The notes: generated from the sequence alone by a model not told the origin. Shown: positions 26,335-34,826, numbered from the stretch's first letter. The stretch: 64,000 nt of DNA from Streptomyces rimosus (GCF_008704655.1 NZ_CP023688.1:2418001-2482000); one strand, 5' to 3'. Translations and numbers: made by a program.

Positions 26335-26369
26335 CGGGTACGGGGCGGCCTCGGCGCGCCCCGTACCCG
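26335..26369. terminator. Bidirectional terminator hairpin
   Basis: Perfect 12-bp stem CGGGTACGGGGC / GCCCCGTACCCG, loop of 11 nt, between the convergent VOC and tdk genes. Confidence 0.85.
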
Positions 26370-26374
26370 CCGCG

Positions 26375-27028
26375 CTACTTGACCGTGTCCACCGGAAGGA
26401 CGTCCGGGGAGAGCGCCGCCGCATGGGCCGAGGCGGCGGTCTGGCGGCGCCGGTGATGACGGCGGCACAGCACCTCGTAGCCGACCTCGGCGGGGGCGCT
26501 GTGCACGTCGCCGATGACGACCTGCGCGCCCTCCACGACCATCTGGCCGTCGAGGGTACGGGCGTTGTGCGTGGCGCGCGCGCCGCACCAGCACAGGGCC
26601 TCGACCTGGAGCACCTCTATCCGGTCGGCCAGTTCCACCAGGCGCTGCGAGCCGGGGAAGAGCTTGCTGCGGAAGTCGGTGCTGATACCGAAGGCGAAGA
26701 CGTCCAGCTCCAGGTCGTCCACGACGCGCGCGAGCTGGTCGATCTGGTCCGGGGCGAGAAATTGCGCCTCGTCGGCGATGACGTAGTCGACCCGGCCGCC
26801 GGAGCTGAGCGTGCCGACGATGTGGGCGTAGAAGTCGGTGTCGTCGGTGACCTCGACGGCCTCGGTGACCAGGCCGAGGCGGGAGGAGAGCTTGCCGCGG
26901 CCGGCCCGGTCGTCCCGTGCGTAGATCATCCCTTGCAGGCCGCGGGCCGAGCGGTTGTGCTCGATCTGCAGAGCGAGGGTGCTCTTTCCGCAGTCCATCG
27001 TTCCGGAGAAGAACACCAGCTCGGGCAT
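26375..27028 (-). CDS. tdk: Thymidine kinase (type II)
   Basis: Phosphorylates thymidine to dTMP in nucleoside salvage, 217 aa, ATG at 27028. It has the P-loop SGTMDCGKST (~8-17), Walker B-like YVIADEAQFL (~83-92), the lasso-region substrate loop, and the structural zinc ligands CWCGARATH ... LCRRHHRRR. It has the normal length for the bacterial/TK1-type enzyme, with a ~25-residue Ala-rich tail. Together with dut at 10.7 kb it is part of thymidylate supply, though the two genes are not linked. Confidence 0.96.
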   Translation of the reverse strand: MPELVFFSGTMDCGKSTLALQIEHNRSARGLQGMIYARDDRAGRGKLSSRLGLVTEAVEVTDDTDFYAHIVGTLSSGGRVDYVIADEAQFLAPDQIDQLARVVDDLELDVFAFGISTDFRSKLFPGSQRLVELADRIEVLQVEALCWCGARATHNARTLDGQMVVEGAQVVIGDVHSAPAEVGYEVLCRRHHRRRQTAASAHAAALSPDVLPVDTVK

Positions 27029-27132
27029 GGGAGAACGCGGGCCTTTCGGGCTCGTATCGAGTGGGGCGGGCGGGCACGCGGCGGCGCGCCCGCCGTGCGG
27101 CGGGGTCGGGGCGGGGCGCGGGGCCCGTGGGG

Positions 27133-28332
27133 TCAGGTGCGGACTTCGAGGAGCGGGACGAGTTGTTCGGCGGGGGTCATCGAGCCGTGCATGCCGACCA
27201 TCGCGGACTCGCGCGGCTCGGTCCGGCTCGCCACGATCACCATGTCGGCGTGCGCGGCGGCGACGACGTCACCGATGCGGGCCCGGACCCGGTCGTCGAC
27301 CCGGGGGCCGAACCACCCGGCGGCGATGGCCTCGTCACGGCCCGCCACCCACATGTGTTCCCCGACCACTTCGCGCCATACCGCGAGCACGTCACCGGCC
27401 GCGCCGGGATGGGCGTACAGATGCCGCGCCCGCCCCTCGCCGCCCAGCAGGCGCACTCCGGCACGCAGTTCCCAGTCCTCGTCGAAGTCGATACGGGACT
27501 CCGGGCCGAACGGGATGTCGATCATGCCGTGGTCGGCGGTGATGTACAGGGCGGAGCGCGGCGGCAGTTGCTCGGCGAGGCGCTGGGCGAGGCGGTCGAC
27601 GTACATCAGCTGGCCGCGCCAGGCGTCGGAGTCGACGCCGTAGCGGTGCCCGGCGCCGTCCACCTCGGCGTAATAGGTGTAGACCAGCGAGCGGCCGCCG
27701 GCGGCGAGCTGCTCGGCCGCCAGGTCCATGCGCTCCTCGCCGGCCAGCCGGCCGTGGAACGTGCCGCCGCTGAGCGCGATCTCGGTGAGCGGAGTGCGCT
27801 CGAAGTTCGGCGAGGAGACCTGGCAGGTGTGGATGCCCGCGGCGTGCGCCTGCTGGAAGACGGTCGGGTACGGCTGCCAGGCGTACGGGTCGGTCCACGG
27901 GTACCAGCGCAGCTGGTTCATCAGCTCGCCGGTGTCCGGGTTCAGGCAGGTGTAGCCCACCAGCCCGTGGGCGCCCGGCGGCTGACCCGTGCCGACCGAG
28001 GCCAGCGAGGCGGCGGTGGTGGCCGGGAAGCCCGCGGTGATCGGGCGGCCGGTGCGGTTGAACGAGCTGTCCAGAAGGGACGTCAGGAACGGTGCCTCGT
28101 CCGGATGGTCGCGCAGCAGCTGCCAGCCGAGGCCGTCGACGAGGAAGACGCAGACGCGGTCGGCGGGGTCCAGGTCCATGCCCGGCTGCCCGGTGCCGGG
28201 CAGGGCGAGGCCCTGACCGGCGGTGACGGCGGGCAGCAGATCGGCGAGCGAGCCGGTGCCGTACGCGGGCACCGGCGCGCCGGCCAGGTCGAGGGGTTCG
28301 GGTTCCGGCCAGGCGGGGACGGCGTGTGCCAT
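27133..28332 (-). CDS. Alkaline phosphatase superfamily protein (nucleotide pyrophosphatase/phosphodiesterase-like)
   Basis: Predicted metal-dependent phosphodiesterase or phosphatase, 399 aa. The two-zinc site is readable: FLVDGLGW (first Asp), the nucleophile in FPATTAAS (Thr), EVDGAGHRYG (Asp and His), ITADHGM (Asp-His) and a final GMHGS (His). There is no signal peptide, so it is probably cytoplasmic. Its ATG overlaps the TGA of the DUF5998 gene (TGATG), which indicates translational coupling. This AP-DUF5998 pairing recurs in actinobacteria as far as I remember, but its substrate is unknown to me. Confidence 0.9.
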   Translation of the reverse strand: MAHAVPAWPEPEPLDLAGAPVPAYGTGSLADLLPAVTAGQGLALPGTGQPGMDLDPADRVCVFLVDGLGWQLLRDHPDEAPFLTSLLDSSFNRTGRPITAGFPATTAASLASVGTGQPPGAHGLVGYTCLNPDTGELMNQLRWYPWTDPYAWQPYPTVFQQAHAAGIHTCQVSSPNFERTPLTEIALSGGTFHGRLAGEERMDLAAEQLAAGGRSLVYTYYAEVDGAGHRYGVDSDAWRGQLMYVDRLAQRLAEQLPPRSALYITADHGMIDIPFGPESRIDFDEDWELRAGVRLLGGEGRARHLYAHPGAAGDVLAVWREVVGEHMWVAGRDEAIAAGWFGPRVDDRVRARIGDVVAAAHADMVIVASRTEPRESAMVGMHGSMTPAEQLVPLLEVRT

Positions 28333-28919
28333 CAGCGGGTGGTGGCCGCGGTGGCCTCGGACAGGGCCTGGGCGAACGCGAGGGTCTGCCGGACGGTGTC
28401 CGGGCCGTCGCCCGCCTCGCTGACCCGCAGCGACAGGTCGTCGGCGGTCGAGGAGCCGGTGTAGCCGTGGTCCGCCTCGCAGTTGGGGTCGCCGCAGGTG
28501 GCGGGCTCCAGGTCCAGACGGGCGACGGCGCCCCAGCCGATGGTCAGCACGACCTCGCGGGGCAGCCGGCCCGGGGTGTACGACTCGGGGTTGGCGACCA
28601 CCCGGCTGAGCACGACGGACGAGATCCGGCCCAGCTTGACCGACTCGGTCGAGGTGGTGGCGTACGGCGAGGGAGAGGTGTCGTCGGCGGACTGCTCGTC
28701 GGTGTGGCTGACGATGAAGCGGGTGCCCGTCAGGACCAGGACCGTGACGTGGCGGCGGACCTCGTTGGCGTCGAAGGTCGTCTCCTGGTGGACCAAGTAC
28801 GACACCACCGGCTCGCCGCCGACCGCGGCCTGCACCGCCTCGGCCACCAGGGCCGGGTAATAGCCGCTGCGCTCGATCGCCGCGCGCAGCCCTTGGGTCG
28901 TCGTACCGGTCTTAGCCAT
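28332..28919 (-). CDS. DUF5998 family protein
   Basis: Conserved actinobacterial protein of unknown function, 195 aa, ATG at 28919. It opens MAKTGTTTQGLRAAIERSGY and contains YLVHQETTFDANEVRRHVTVLVLTGTRFIVSHTDE, a beta-rich stretch reminiscent of PH-like domains. VVLTIGWGAVARLDLEPATCGDPNCEADHGYTG follows, with a Cys-x4-Cys that could bind metal. It is the first gene of a coupled pair with the alkaline-phosphatase-superfamily gene. Confidence 0.85.
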   Translation of the reverse strand: MAKTGTTTQGLRAAIERSGYYPALVAEAVQAAVGGEPVVSYLVHQETTFDANEVRRHVTVLVLTGTRFIVSHTDEQSADDTSPSPYATTSTESVKLGRISSVVLSRVVANPESYTPGRLPREVVLTIGWGAVARLDLEPATCGDPNCEADHGYTGSSTADDLSLRVSEAGDGPDTVRQTLAFAQALSEATAATTR

Positions 28920-29021
28920 GCGGCCATCTTACGGGGCGTACCGGCCGGGGCGGGTCCGAGCGCCGGTGTCCGGGGCCCGGCCCGGTGTTCGGGAACCGGC
29001 CGCGGGTCCGGGCCGCGGTGG

Positions 29022-31868
29022 TCAGTAGGCGGGCATGCGGCGGGGGCCCAGGTCGGTGGTGGCCGGCGGGCGGGCCAGGCGGACCGTGGCGTCCAGGACG
29101 GCGAGGCCGTGGGGTGCGACGACGACCGGCTCCAGGTCGACGCCGACGACCTCGGGGTGGTCGTCGACCAGCCGGGAGACCCGCAGCAGCAGGTCCTCCA
29201 GCGCCGCGGTGTCCACCGGCTGGCTGCCACGCCAGCCGAACAGCAGGGGCGCGGTGCGGATGGAGCGTATCTGCTCGGCGACGTCGCGGTCGGTGGCCGG
29301 GATGAGGCGGTGCGCGGTGTCGCCGAGGAGCTGCGAGGGGGCGCCGGCCAGGCCGAAGGAGAGGACGGCGCCGGCGGCCGGGTCGATGGCGGCGCGGATG
29401 ACCGTGTCGACGCCGCGCGGCACCATCGACTGGACGACCGGGCGCAGCTCCGCCGGTTTGCCGAGGAAGTCGGTCAGCTCCGCGTAGGCGCGGCGCAGCT
29501 CGGCCTCGCCGGGCAGGTCGAGGCGGACGCCGCCGAGGTCGGGGCGGTGGCGCAGATGGGGTGCGGTGGTCTTCAGGGCGACGGGGTAGCCCAGGCGGGC
29601 GGCGGCGCGTACGGCGGTGTCGGGGTCGGGGGCCGGGTGGGCGGGGCGTACGTGGATGCCGTAGCGGGCCAGGAGGGCGTGGGCGTCGTCGGCGGGGAGC
29701 GGGACGGAGCGGGTGATGTCGGCGTGCCGCGCGAGCTCGTCGAGGAGCCGGTCGATGTCTTCGCCCGCGGCGGTCTCCTCGATGTCCTCGTACTCCGGGA
29801 CGCGGCCCGGGTCGGCAGAGTCCCGGCGCCACTTGGCGTACCGCACGGCCTGGGCGAGCGAGCGGACGGCGCGCTCGGCGGCCGGATAGACCGGTATGAG
29901 CGGGGCGGGCGGGGGGCCGTCGGGCGTGCCGGACGGGGGCTGCTGGGCTTCCGCGGGGGCCGTCGGGGCGGCGGCCGGTGGCGGGGCGGCGAGCGCGTCG
30001 GCGAGGGCGTCCATGGCCAGGTGGACGACGGTGACCGGCTTGGCGGGCACCGCCGACGCGGTGGCCTCGCGGAGCGCGGCGGCGAGGTCGGCGCCCTCGC
30101 CCGGGGAGGCGACGCCTTCCTCCCCCACCCAGGGGATGGCCGTGACGACGACGGCGTCGCAGAGGCCGTTGGCCAGGGCGGCGGACAGGGCCGTGCAGAA
30201 GTCCGCCGGGGTGGCCGCGGGGGCGAGGACGTGGGGGCGCAGCGGGCGCAGACCTTCGGTGAGGCAGGCGTCGTACGTCAGCAGGGCGAGCGCTTCGGAG
30301 TTGCCGAGGATGGCGACGCGGGGGCCGCCCGGCAGCGGCTGGGAGGCCAGCAGCAGCCCGGCGTCGGCCATCTCCGTGACGGTGTCCACGCGGATCACGC
30401 CGGCCTGGCGCATCAGGGCGGAGACCGTGCTGTCGGGGATGCGGACCGTGGGGACGGTGTGGCCGAGCGGGGCGGTGCCGGTGTGGCGGGCGCCCTTGGC
30501 GACGACGACGGGCTTGACGGCGGAGGTCCGGCGGGCCAGGCGCATGAACTTGCGGGGGTCGCCGATCGACTCCAGGTAGAGGATCGCGACGTCGGTGGCC
30601 GGGTCGTCGTACCAGTACTGGAGCAGGTCGTTGCCGGAGAGGTCGGCGCGGTTGCCGGCGGACAGGAAGGTGGAGATGCCGGCGATCGAGCCGTCGCCGG
30701 GGCCGCGCCGGTGCAGGCCGCTGAGGAGGGCGATGCCGATGGCGCCGGACTGGGTGAACAGGCCGATGCGCCCGGCGCCGGGCATCTGCGGGGCGAGCGA
30801 GGCGTTCAGCCGGACCTCGGGGGCGGTGTTGATCAGGCCGAAGGCGTTCGGGCCGATCAGGCGCATGCCGTACGAGCGGGCCTGGCGCAGCAGGGCGCGC
30901 TGCCGCTCGCGGCCCTCGGGCCCGGACTCGGCGTACCCGGAGGAGAGGATCACCAGGCCGCGCACGCCGTGCTCGCCGCAGTCCCGGACCACGCCGGGGA
31001 CCTGGGCGGCGGGCACCGCGAGCACCGCGAGATCGACGGGCTCGGGGATCTCGGCCACCGAGCGGTGGCCGGGCACGCCCTCGGGGTCGAGGCGGGTGCC
31101 GCCCTCGGGGAAGGCGTGGTTGACCGCGTAGACCCGGCCCGTGAAGCCGGAGTCGCGGAGGTTGCGCAGGACGGAGCGGCCGACGCCGCCGGGGGCGCGG
31201 CCGGTGCCGACGACGGCGACCGAGCCGGGCGCGAGGAGGCGCTGTACGGAGCGGGCCTCGGCGCGCTGCTCGCGGCCGCGCATGACGGCCATGGACTGCT
31301 CGGTGGGCTCCAGGTCGAACTCCAGGCGCACCACACCGTCTTCGAAGGTGCGCTGCTGGGTGTACCCGGCGTCCGTGAAAACCTTGATCATTTTGGTGTT
31401 GGCGGGCAGCACCTCGGCGGCGAACCGGCGGATGCCGCGCTCGCGGGCGACCGCGGCGATGTGCTCCAGGAGCGCGGAGGCCACGCCGCGGCCCTGGTGG
31501 GCGTCCTGCACCAGGAAGGCGACCTCGGCCTGGTCGTCGCCGGGCTCCTTGGCGGGGCGGCCACGCTCGTCGATGCGGTCGTAGCGGACGGTGGCGATGA
31601 ACTCGCCGCCGACGGTGGCGGCCAGGCCGACCCGGTCCACGTAGTCGTGGTGGGTGAAGCGGTGCACGTCGCGGTCGGACAGGCGCGGGTAGGGCGCGAA
31701 GAAGCGGTAGTACTTCGACTCGTCCGAGACCTGTTCGTAGAAGGAGACCAGGCGCTCGGCGTCGTCGGGGGCGATGGGGCGGATACGGGCGGTGCCGCCG
31801 TCGCGCAGCACGACATCGGCTTCCCAGTGGGCCGGGTAGACGCTGGCGCTGTCCGACGTGCTGTGCAT
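29022..31868 (-). CDS. Bifunctional GNAT acetyltransferase / acyl-CoA synthetase (NDP-forming)-like protein
   Basis: A 948-aa fusion of the Pat type, which in streptomycetes acetylates and inactivates acyl-CoA synthetases. ATG at 31868. Domain order: GNAT (~15-195, acetyl-CoA motif VQDAHQGRGVASALLEH), CoA-binding Rossmann (~215-330, VAVVGTGRAPGGVGRSVLRN), succinyl-CoA-ligase-like (~345-640, FTQSGAIGIALLS and LGHTVPT with the putative phospho-His), a Pro/Ala linker (~640-690), and ATP-grasp (~725-940, GYPVALKTTAPHLRHRPDLGGVRL). Known relatives split into N- and C-terminal GNAT forms; this one is N-terminal. The acyl-CoA synthetase part may serve as a regulatory sensor. A far longer open frame upstream is spurious. 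Confidence 0.9.
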   Translation of the reverse strand: MHSTSDSASVYPAHWEADVVLRDGGTARIRPIAPDDAERLVSFYEQVSDESKYYRFFAPYPRLSDRDVHRFTHHDYVDRVGLAATVGGEFIATVRYDRIDERGRPAKEPGDDQAEVAFLVQDAHQGRGVASALLEHIAAVARERGIRRFAAEVLPANTKMIKVFTDAGYTQQRTFEDGVVRLEFDLEPTEQSMAVMRGREQRAEARSVQRLLAPGSVAVVGTGRAPGGVGRSVLRNLRDSGFTGRVYAVNHAFPEGGTRLDPEGVPGHRSVAEIPEPVDLAVLAVPAAQVPGVVRDCGEHGVRGLVILSSGYAESGPEGRERQRALLRQARSYGMRLIGPNAFGLINTAPEVRLNASLAPQMPGAGRIGLFTQSGAIGIALLSGLHRRGPGDGSIAGISTFLSAGNRADLSGNDLLQYWYDDPATDVAILYLESIGDPRKFMRLARRTSAVKPVVVAKGARHTGTAPLGHTVPTVRIPDSTVSALMRQAGVIRVDTVTEMADAGLLLASQPLPGGPRVAILGNSEALALLTYDACLTEGLRPLRPHVLAPAATPADFCTALSAALANGLCDAVVVTAIPWVGEEGVASPGEGADLAAALREATASAVPAKPVTVVHLAMDALADALAAPPPAAAPTAPAEAQQPPSGTPDGPPPAPLIPVYPAAERAVRSLAQAVRYAKWRRDSADPGRVPEYEDIEETAAGEDIDRLLDELARHADITRSVPLPADDAHALLARYGIHVRPAHPAPDPDTAVRAAARLGYPVALKTTAPHLRHRPDLGGVRLDLPGEAELRRAYAELTDFLGKPAELRPVVQSMVPRGVDTVIRAAIDPAAGAVLSFGLAGAPSQLLGDTAHRLIPATDRDVAEQIRSIRTAPLLFGWRGSQPVDTAALEDLLLRVSRLVDDHPEVVGVDLEPVVVAPHGLAVLDATVRLARPPATTDLGPRRMPAY

Positions 31869-32076
31869 GGGGCACAGCGTACGACCCGCCACCGACAACC
31901 GGCTCGGCGCGCGCCGCCGCGGGGGTCCGGCGCGGGGGTCCGGGCGGGCCGGGACGCGGCAGGCGGTTCCGGATGGCGGACGTTCCGGCCGTACATCCGT
32001 GGCCGGCCGGTACCGTGCCGACGGCCGGTGGCGCACCCCGCCACGGCCTGCCGGAGCACTCCCGGCATCATGAGAC

Positions 32077-32092
32077 ACTGGTCTAGACAACT
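32077..32092 (+). promoter_or_regulatory. DasR-responsive element (dre)-like operator upstream of ptsH
   Basis: ACTGGTCTAGACAACT lies 24-39 nt before the ptsH ATG. The published dre consensus is ACTGGTCTAGACCAGT with C/G freedom at positions 2 and 15, so 15 of 16 positions fit. DasR is known to control pts genes including ptsH in S. coelicolor, which supports the assignment. Confidence 0.8.
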
Positions 32093-32115
32093 TCGACGAC
32101 TTGAAGGGCAACACC

Positions 32116-32397
32116 ATGGCTGAGCGCCGCGTCAATGTCGGTTGGGCCGAGGGTCTGCACGCCCGCCCCGCCTCGATCTTCGTTCGTGCTGCCACCGCCT
32201 CCGGGGTTCCGGTGACGATCGCCAAGGCCGACGGCAACCCGGTCAACGCGGCCTCCATGCTGGCCGTGCTGGGCCTGGGCGCCCAGGGCGGCGAGGAGAT
32301 CGTGCTGGCCTCCGACGCCGAGGGCGCCGACGCCGCGCTCGACCGTCTCGCCAAGCTGGTCGCCGAGGGCCTCGAGGAGCTCCCGGAGACCGTCTGA
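32116..32397 (+). CDS. ptsH: HPr phosphocarrier protein of the PTS
   Basis: Carries phosphate from enzyme I to sugar-specific IIA proteins, 93 aa. The ATG at 32116 follows GAAGGG; a TTG 15 nt upstream is in frame but has no ribosome site. The active site is GLHARPAS with phospho-accepting His15; the second conserved region is NPVNAASMLAVLGLGAQGGEE with Ser47. It stands alone (enzyme I is elsewhere), as in other streptomycetes. Expression is probably governed by the DasR-like site just upstream, tying sugar uptake to N-acetylglucosamine status. Confidence 0.97.
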   Translation: MAERRVNVGWAEGLHARPASIFVRAATASGVPVTIAKADGNPVNAASMLAVLGLGAQGGEEIVLASDAEGADAALDRLAKLVAEGLEELPETV

Positions 32398-32724
32398 ACC
32401 GCTTCGCGGATCGAGGTGCGCGCGGCCCCGCCGCGGTGACCGGGTGGACCGGCGCCGGGCGGGGCCGTTGCTTTTGCCTTCTCGCGCGTTCGATACGGCC
32501 CTGAGGGCCGTACCGCGATACCGGGTGGGGTTTTACCTCGATACGGCGTGCGGCCTTATCGACTGCCGCGCGCCGGAATCGGGCAGGCCCGGCCAAAGAA
32601 TTACGTACGGCAATTCACCGCAGCTCGCGATTTCCGGGGCGCACGATTTCCCGAGCGCTCCCCACCCGCGTTACTGCTGCCCTGCCGAAGAATCCGTGTC
32701 CCGCTCTTGTATACGGCGGATGTG
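32398..32724. terminator. Intergenic region with ptsH terminator hairpins
   Basis: Hairpin CGGCCCCGCC (32423-32432) / GGCGGGGCCG (32458-32467) is followed by the T-rich TTGCTTTTGCCTT and is the likely ptsH terminator. A second, perfect 9-bp stem TACGGCCCT-G-AGGGCCGTA lies at 32494-32512. The rest (32515-32724) is less GC-rich than its surroundings, with no gene seen; the GntR gene ends at 32725 from the other side. Confidence 0.65.
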
Positions 32725-33417
32725 TTAATTCCGTTCGCTCACCGTGTTGACGGGCTGTTTCGGGTTCCTCACGGCCGGGCCCGGCACGTCGGCCCGCAGC
32801 GTGTACGCCCCGCGCGACCGCTCGACATGCGCCGCCATCAGGGCGCGCGCCCGCTCCGCGTCGCCCCGGCCCACCGCGTCCAGCACCGCGCCGTACTCCT
32901 CCCAGGAGCGCTCCTCGCGGGCCGGGGGCTCGACCGCGTACATCCACTCGATCTTGCGCCGGAGCTGGGTGAGGAGCGCCGCCAGGCTCGCGCTGCCGGA
33001 CGCCTGGGCGAGCGTCTCGTGGAACCAGCCGTCCAGTTGGCGCAGCTCGGCGCGCTGGCCGTGCCGGGCGCGCTCCCGGCCCAGCCGGACGATGCCGCGC
33101 AGCACCTTCAGGTGCGCGGCGGTGCGGCGGGCGGCGGCGCGGGCCGCGCCCAGCGGCTCCAGCAGGCCGCGGATGTCCAGGAGGTCGGCCGCCTCGCGCT
33201 CCGTGAGCGCGGCCACGCAGGCGCCCGCGTGGTGCCGGATGGTGACGAAACCCTCGGACTCCAGCGTGCGCAGCGCCTCGCGCACGGGGACGCGGGAGAC
33301 GCCGTACCGGCCGGCCAGCAGTTCCTCGATCAGCCGGCTGCCCGGCGGGAGGACGCCGGATACGATGTCGTCCCGGATCGCCGTGCACACCGCGTGCGCG
33401 GAAATATGGCCTCGCAT
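32725..33417 (-). CDS. GntR-family transcriptional regulator (FadR subfamily)
   Basis: DNA-binding repressor-type protein, 230 aa. The ATG at 33417 is preferred to the one at 33438 because GGAGG lies 8 nt before it. The winged helix (~1-70) has AIRDDIVSGVLPPGSRLIEELLAGRYGVSRVPVREALRTLESEGFV. The FCD ligand-binding domain (~75-215) is all-helical, with metal-type positions in LDGWFHETLAQASGS and ALMAAHVERS. Ligand and targets are unknown. No neighbouring catabolic gene suggests an effector. Confidence 0.9.
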   Translation of the reverse strand: MRGHISAHAVCTAIRDDIVSGVLPPGSRLIEELLAGRYGVSRVPVREALRTLESEGFVTIRHHAGACVAALTEREAADLLDIRGLLEPLGAARAAARRTAAHLKVLRGIVRLGRERARHGQRAELRQLDGWFHETLAQASGSASLAALLTQLRRKIEWMYAVEPPAREERSWEEYGAVLDAVGRGDAERARALMAAHVERSRGAYTLRADVPGPAVRNPKQPVNTVSERN

Positions 33418-33590
33418 CGTCCGTGCCTCCGCCGTCATTCCCGGGAAACGTCCGCCTATTGCCGCCGGGCGGCGGCATTCGTCGTGACTCTATTCGACGG
33501 GGACGGGATTTCCGACGGCCACGGCGCATTCATGGATATTTTTTGGCCAGCCGGAAAACCCGGCACCGACGGGCCGCGGTTCCGCAAACG

Positions 33591-33623
33591 CCGGTGCCCC
33601 GGCCGCGAGGGCCGGGGCACCGG
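33591..33623 (-). terminator. Terminator hairpin after the M23 peptidase gene
   Basis: Perfect 14-bp stem CCGGTGCCCCGGCC and its complement with a 5-nt loop, starting 18 nt past the M23 stop. Confidence 0.88.
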
Positions 33624-33640
33624 GTGGGGACGGGTGTACG

Positions 33641-34438
33641 TCAGACGTTGACGCCGTGCGAGCGCAGGTAGGCGACCGGGTCCATGTCGGAGCCATACTC
33701 GGCCGAGGTGCGGGCCTCGAAGTGCAGGTGCGGCCCGGTGGTGTTGCCGGTGTTGCCCGACAGGGCGATCTGCTGGCCCGGCGTGACGGTCTGGCCGACC
33801 GAGACGCTGATGGACGACAGGTGGCCGTACTGGGTGTAGGTGCCGTCGTTCATCTTGATGACGACGTTGTTCCCGTACGCGCCGCCCCAGCCGGCCTCGA
33901 CGACGGTGCCGGAGCCCACGGCGTGGACGGTGGTCCCGGAGTCGGCGTGGAAGTCGATGCCGGTGTGGCTGCCGGAGGACCACAGGCCGCTGGACGCCTT
34001 GTAGCTGGTGGAGACGTAGGAGCCGTCGACGGGGGCGACGTACGTCAGCAGGCGCTTGCGCTCGGCCTCGCGGGCGGCGCGCTCCTCGGCCTCCCGCTGC
34101 TTCTTGGCCTCGGCCTCGGCCTTGCGCTTGGCCTCCGCGGCCTGCTGGCGCGCCTCCGCCTCGGCCTTGGCCTGCGCGGCGGCCGCGTCGGCGGCCTCCT
34201 GCTGCGCGTCGGCCTGCGCCTCGATCTGCTCGGCGAGCTCGTCACCGAGGACGACGGCCTGGTGGAAGCCGGTGTCGTGGGTGTTCGCCTCGTCCGGGTT
34301 GCCCGCCGCCAGTGCCGGGGAGGCGACGGTGGCGACGACGCCGGAGGCGGCGAGCGTGGCTATGCCGGCCAGATTGCGGGTCGCCCGAGCGCTGCGGCTC
34401 GGACCACGGTGCTTCCCGGTGCCACGGGTGAACGCCAT
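33641..34438 (-). CDS. Secreted M23 (LytM) peptidase
   Basis: Predicted zinc endopeptidase that cuts peptidoglycan cross-bridges outside the cell, 265 aa. A signal peptide (1-~45: basic start, IATLAASGVVATVASPALAA) is followed by a long Ala/Glu/Lys coiled coil (~60-130). The M23 domain (~135-260) has SGSHTGIDFHADSG (His and Asp ligands) and the catalytic GPHLHFEAR. The coiled coil recalls EnvC/RipA-like regulation of hydrolases. It lies behind a c-di-AMP riboswitch, consistent with the known link between c-di-AMP and wall-lytic enzymes in actinobacteria. Confidence 0.95.
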   Translation of the reverse strand: MAFTRGTGKHRGPSRSARATRNLAGIATLAASGVVATVASPALAAGNPDEANTHDTGFHQAVVLGDELAEQIEAQADAQQEAADAAAAQAKAEAEARQQAAEAKRKAEAEAKKQREAEERAAREAERKRLLTYVAPVDGSYVSTSYKASSGLWSSGSHTGIDFHADSGTTVHAVGSGTVVEAGWGGAYGNNVVIKMNDGTYTQYGHLSSISVSVGQTVTPGQQIALSGNTGNTTGPHLHFEARTSAEYGSDMDPVAYLRSHGVNV

Positions 34439-34465
34439 GGGGTGGCTGTGTCCTTTCCTTCCCTC

Positions 34466-34600
34466 TCGCCTACCGGGTTAGCTGACGGGTTCGGAGCAGG
34501 AAGGTCTCCTACGGGCCCCTCCGGGAAGGCGCCCGATTCACCCCAGGGGACGTGGGTCCCCGGCTCCCCTGGCTCGCGCCGTACGGGGACTCGGCGATGA
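34466..34600 (-). ncRNA. ydaO-yuaA (c-di-AMP) riboswitch upstream of the M23 peptidase gene
   Basis: Read on the minus strand, the leader contains the hallmark elements in order. A 5' TCGCC (34597-34593) closes the P1 stem with GGCGA at 34470-34466. Between them are a G-rich block, GGGGTGAATC near 34540, TAGGAG near 34510, and the highly conserved 3' segment CCGAACCCGTCAGCTAACC ending in GGTAGGCG. The match to the Bacillus ydaO sequence in the 3' segment is nearly base for base. The class binds c-di-AMP and is known to control rpfA and other hydrolase genes in Streptomyces. The 3' end is ~27 nt from the peptidase ATG. Confidence 0.9.
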
Positions 34601-34750
34601 CTGTCCGTGCCGCGGTTGCGGCGGTGATCCCGCGGACAGCCGGATCGACGCTAAACGGGGCCACTTTCGAACGGCAAACAGAACCCCGATTTTGTGCCGT
34701 ACGCCACACGGTCATCACGCAACCACCCCCCGCAATTGGGACATAAAGAA
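34601..34750. promoter_or_regulatory. Probable promoter region of the riboswitch-controlled M23 gene
   Basis: About 150 nt between the riboswitch and the terminators of the M16 operon. AT content is raised near 34660-34750. The promoter for leftward transcription of the peptidase mRNA must lie here; I could not assign -35 and -10 boxes reliably. Confidence 0.4.
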
Positions 34751-34780
34751 GATCCAGTGGCACGGGCGCACCACTGGATC
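34751..34780 (-). terminator. Second (distal) terminator hairpin of the M16 operon
   Basis: Perfect 10-bp stem GATCCAGTGG / CCACTGGATC with a 10-nt loop; flanking GAAG/CTTC can extend it with a bulge. Confidence 0.75.
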
Positions 34781-34800
34781 CGCTTCATGACATCGCGTCA

Positions 34801-34826
34801 CCCCGGCGGGTCATGACCCGCCGGGG
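34801..34826 (-). terminator. Proximal terminator palindrome of the M16 operon
   Basis: Perfect 26-bp palindrome centred on TCATGA (arms CCCCGGCGGG / CCCGCCGGGG), 25 nt past the stop of the M16 gene. With the hairpin at 34751-34780 it forms tandem terminators separating two operons. Confidence 0.8.

Noticed and set aside
28326..32123. Very long + strand open frame (1265 codons) antisense to the acetyltransferase/synthetase gene
   Set aside because: High GC keeps antisense frames open in Streptomyces. It shows biased, low-complexity Arg/Gly/Ala composition and no family resemblance, while the minus strand encodes a multi-domain enzyme with intact motifs.
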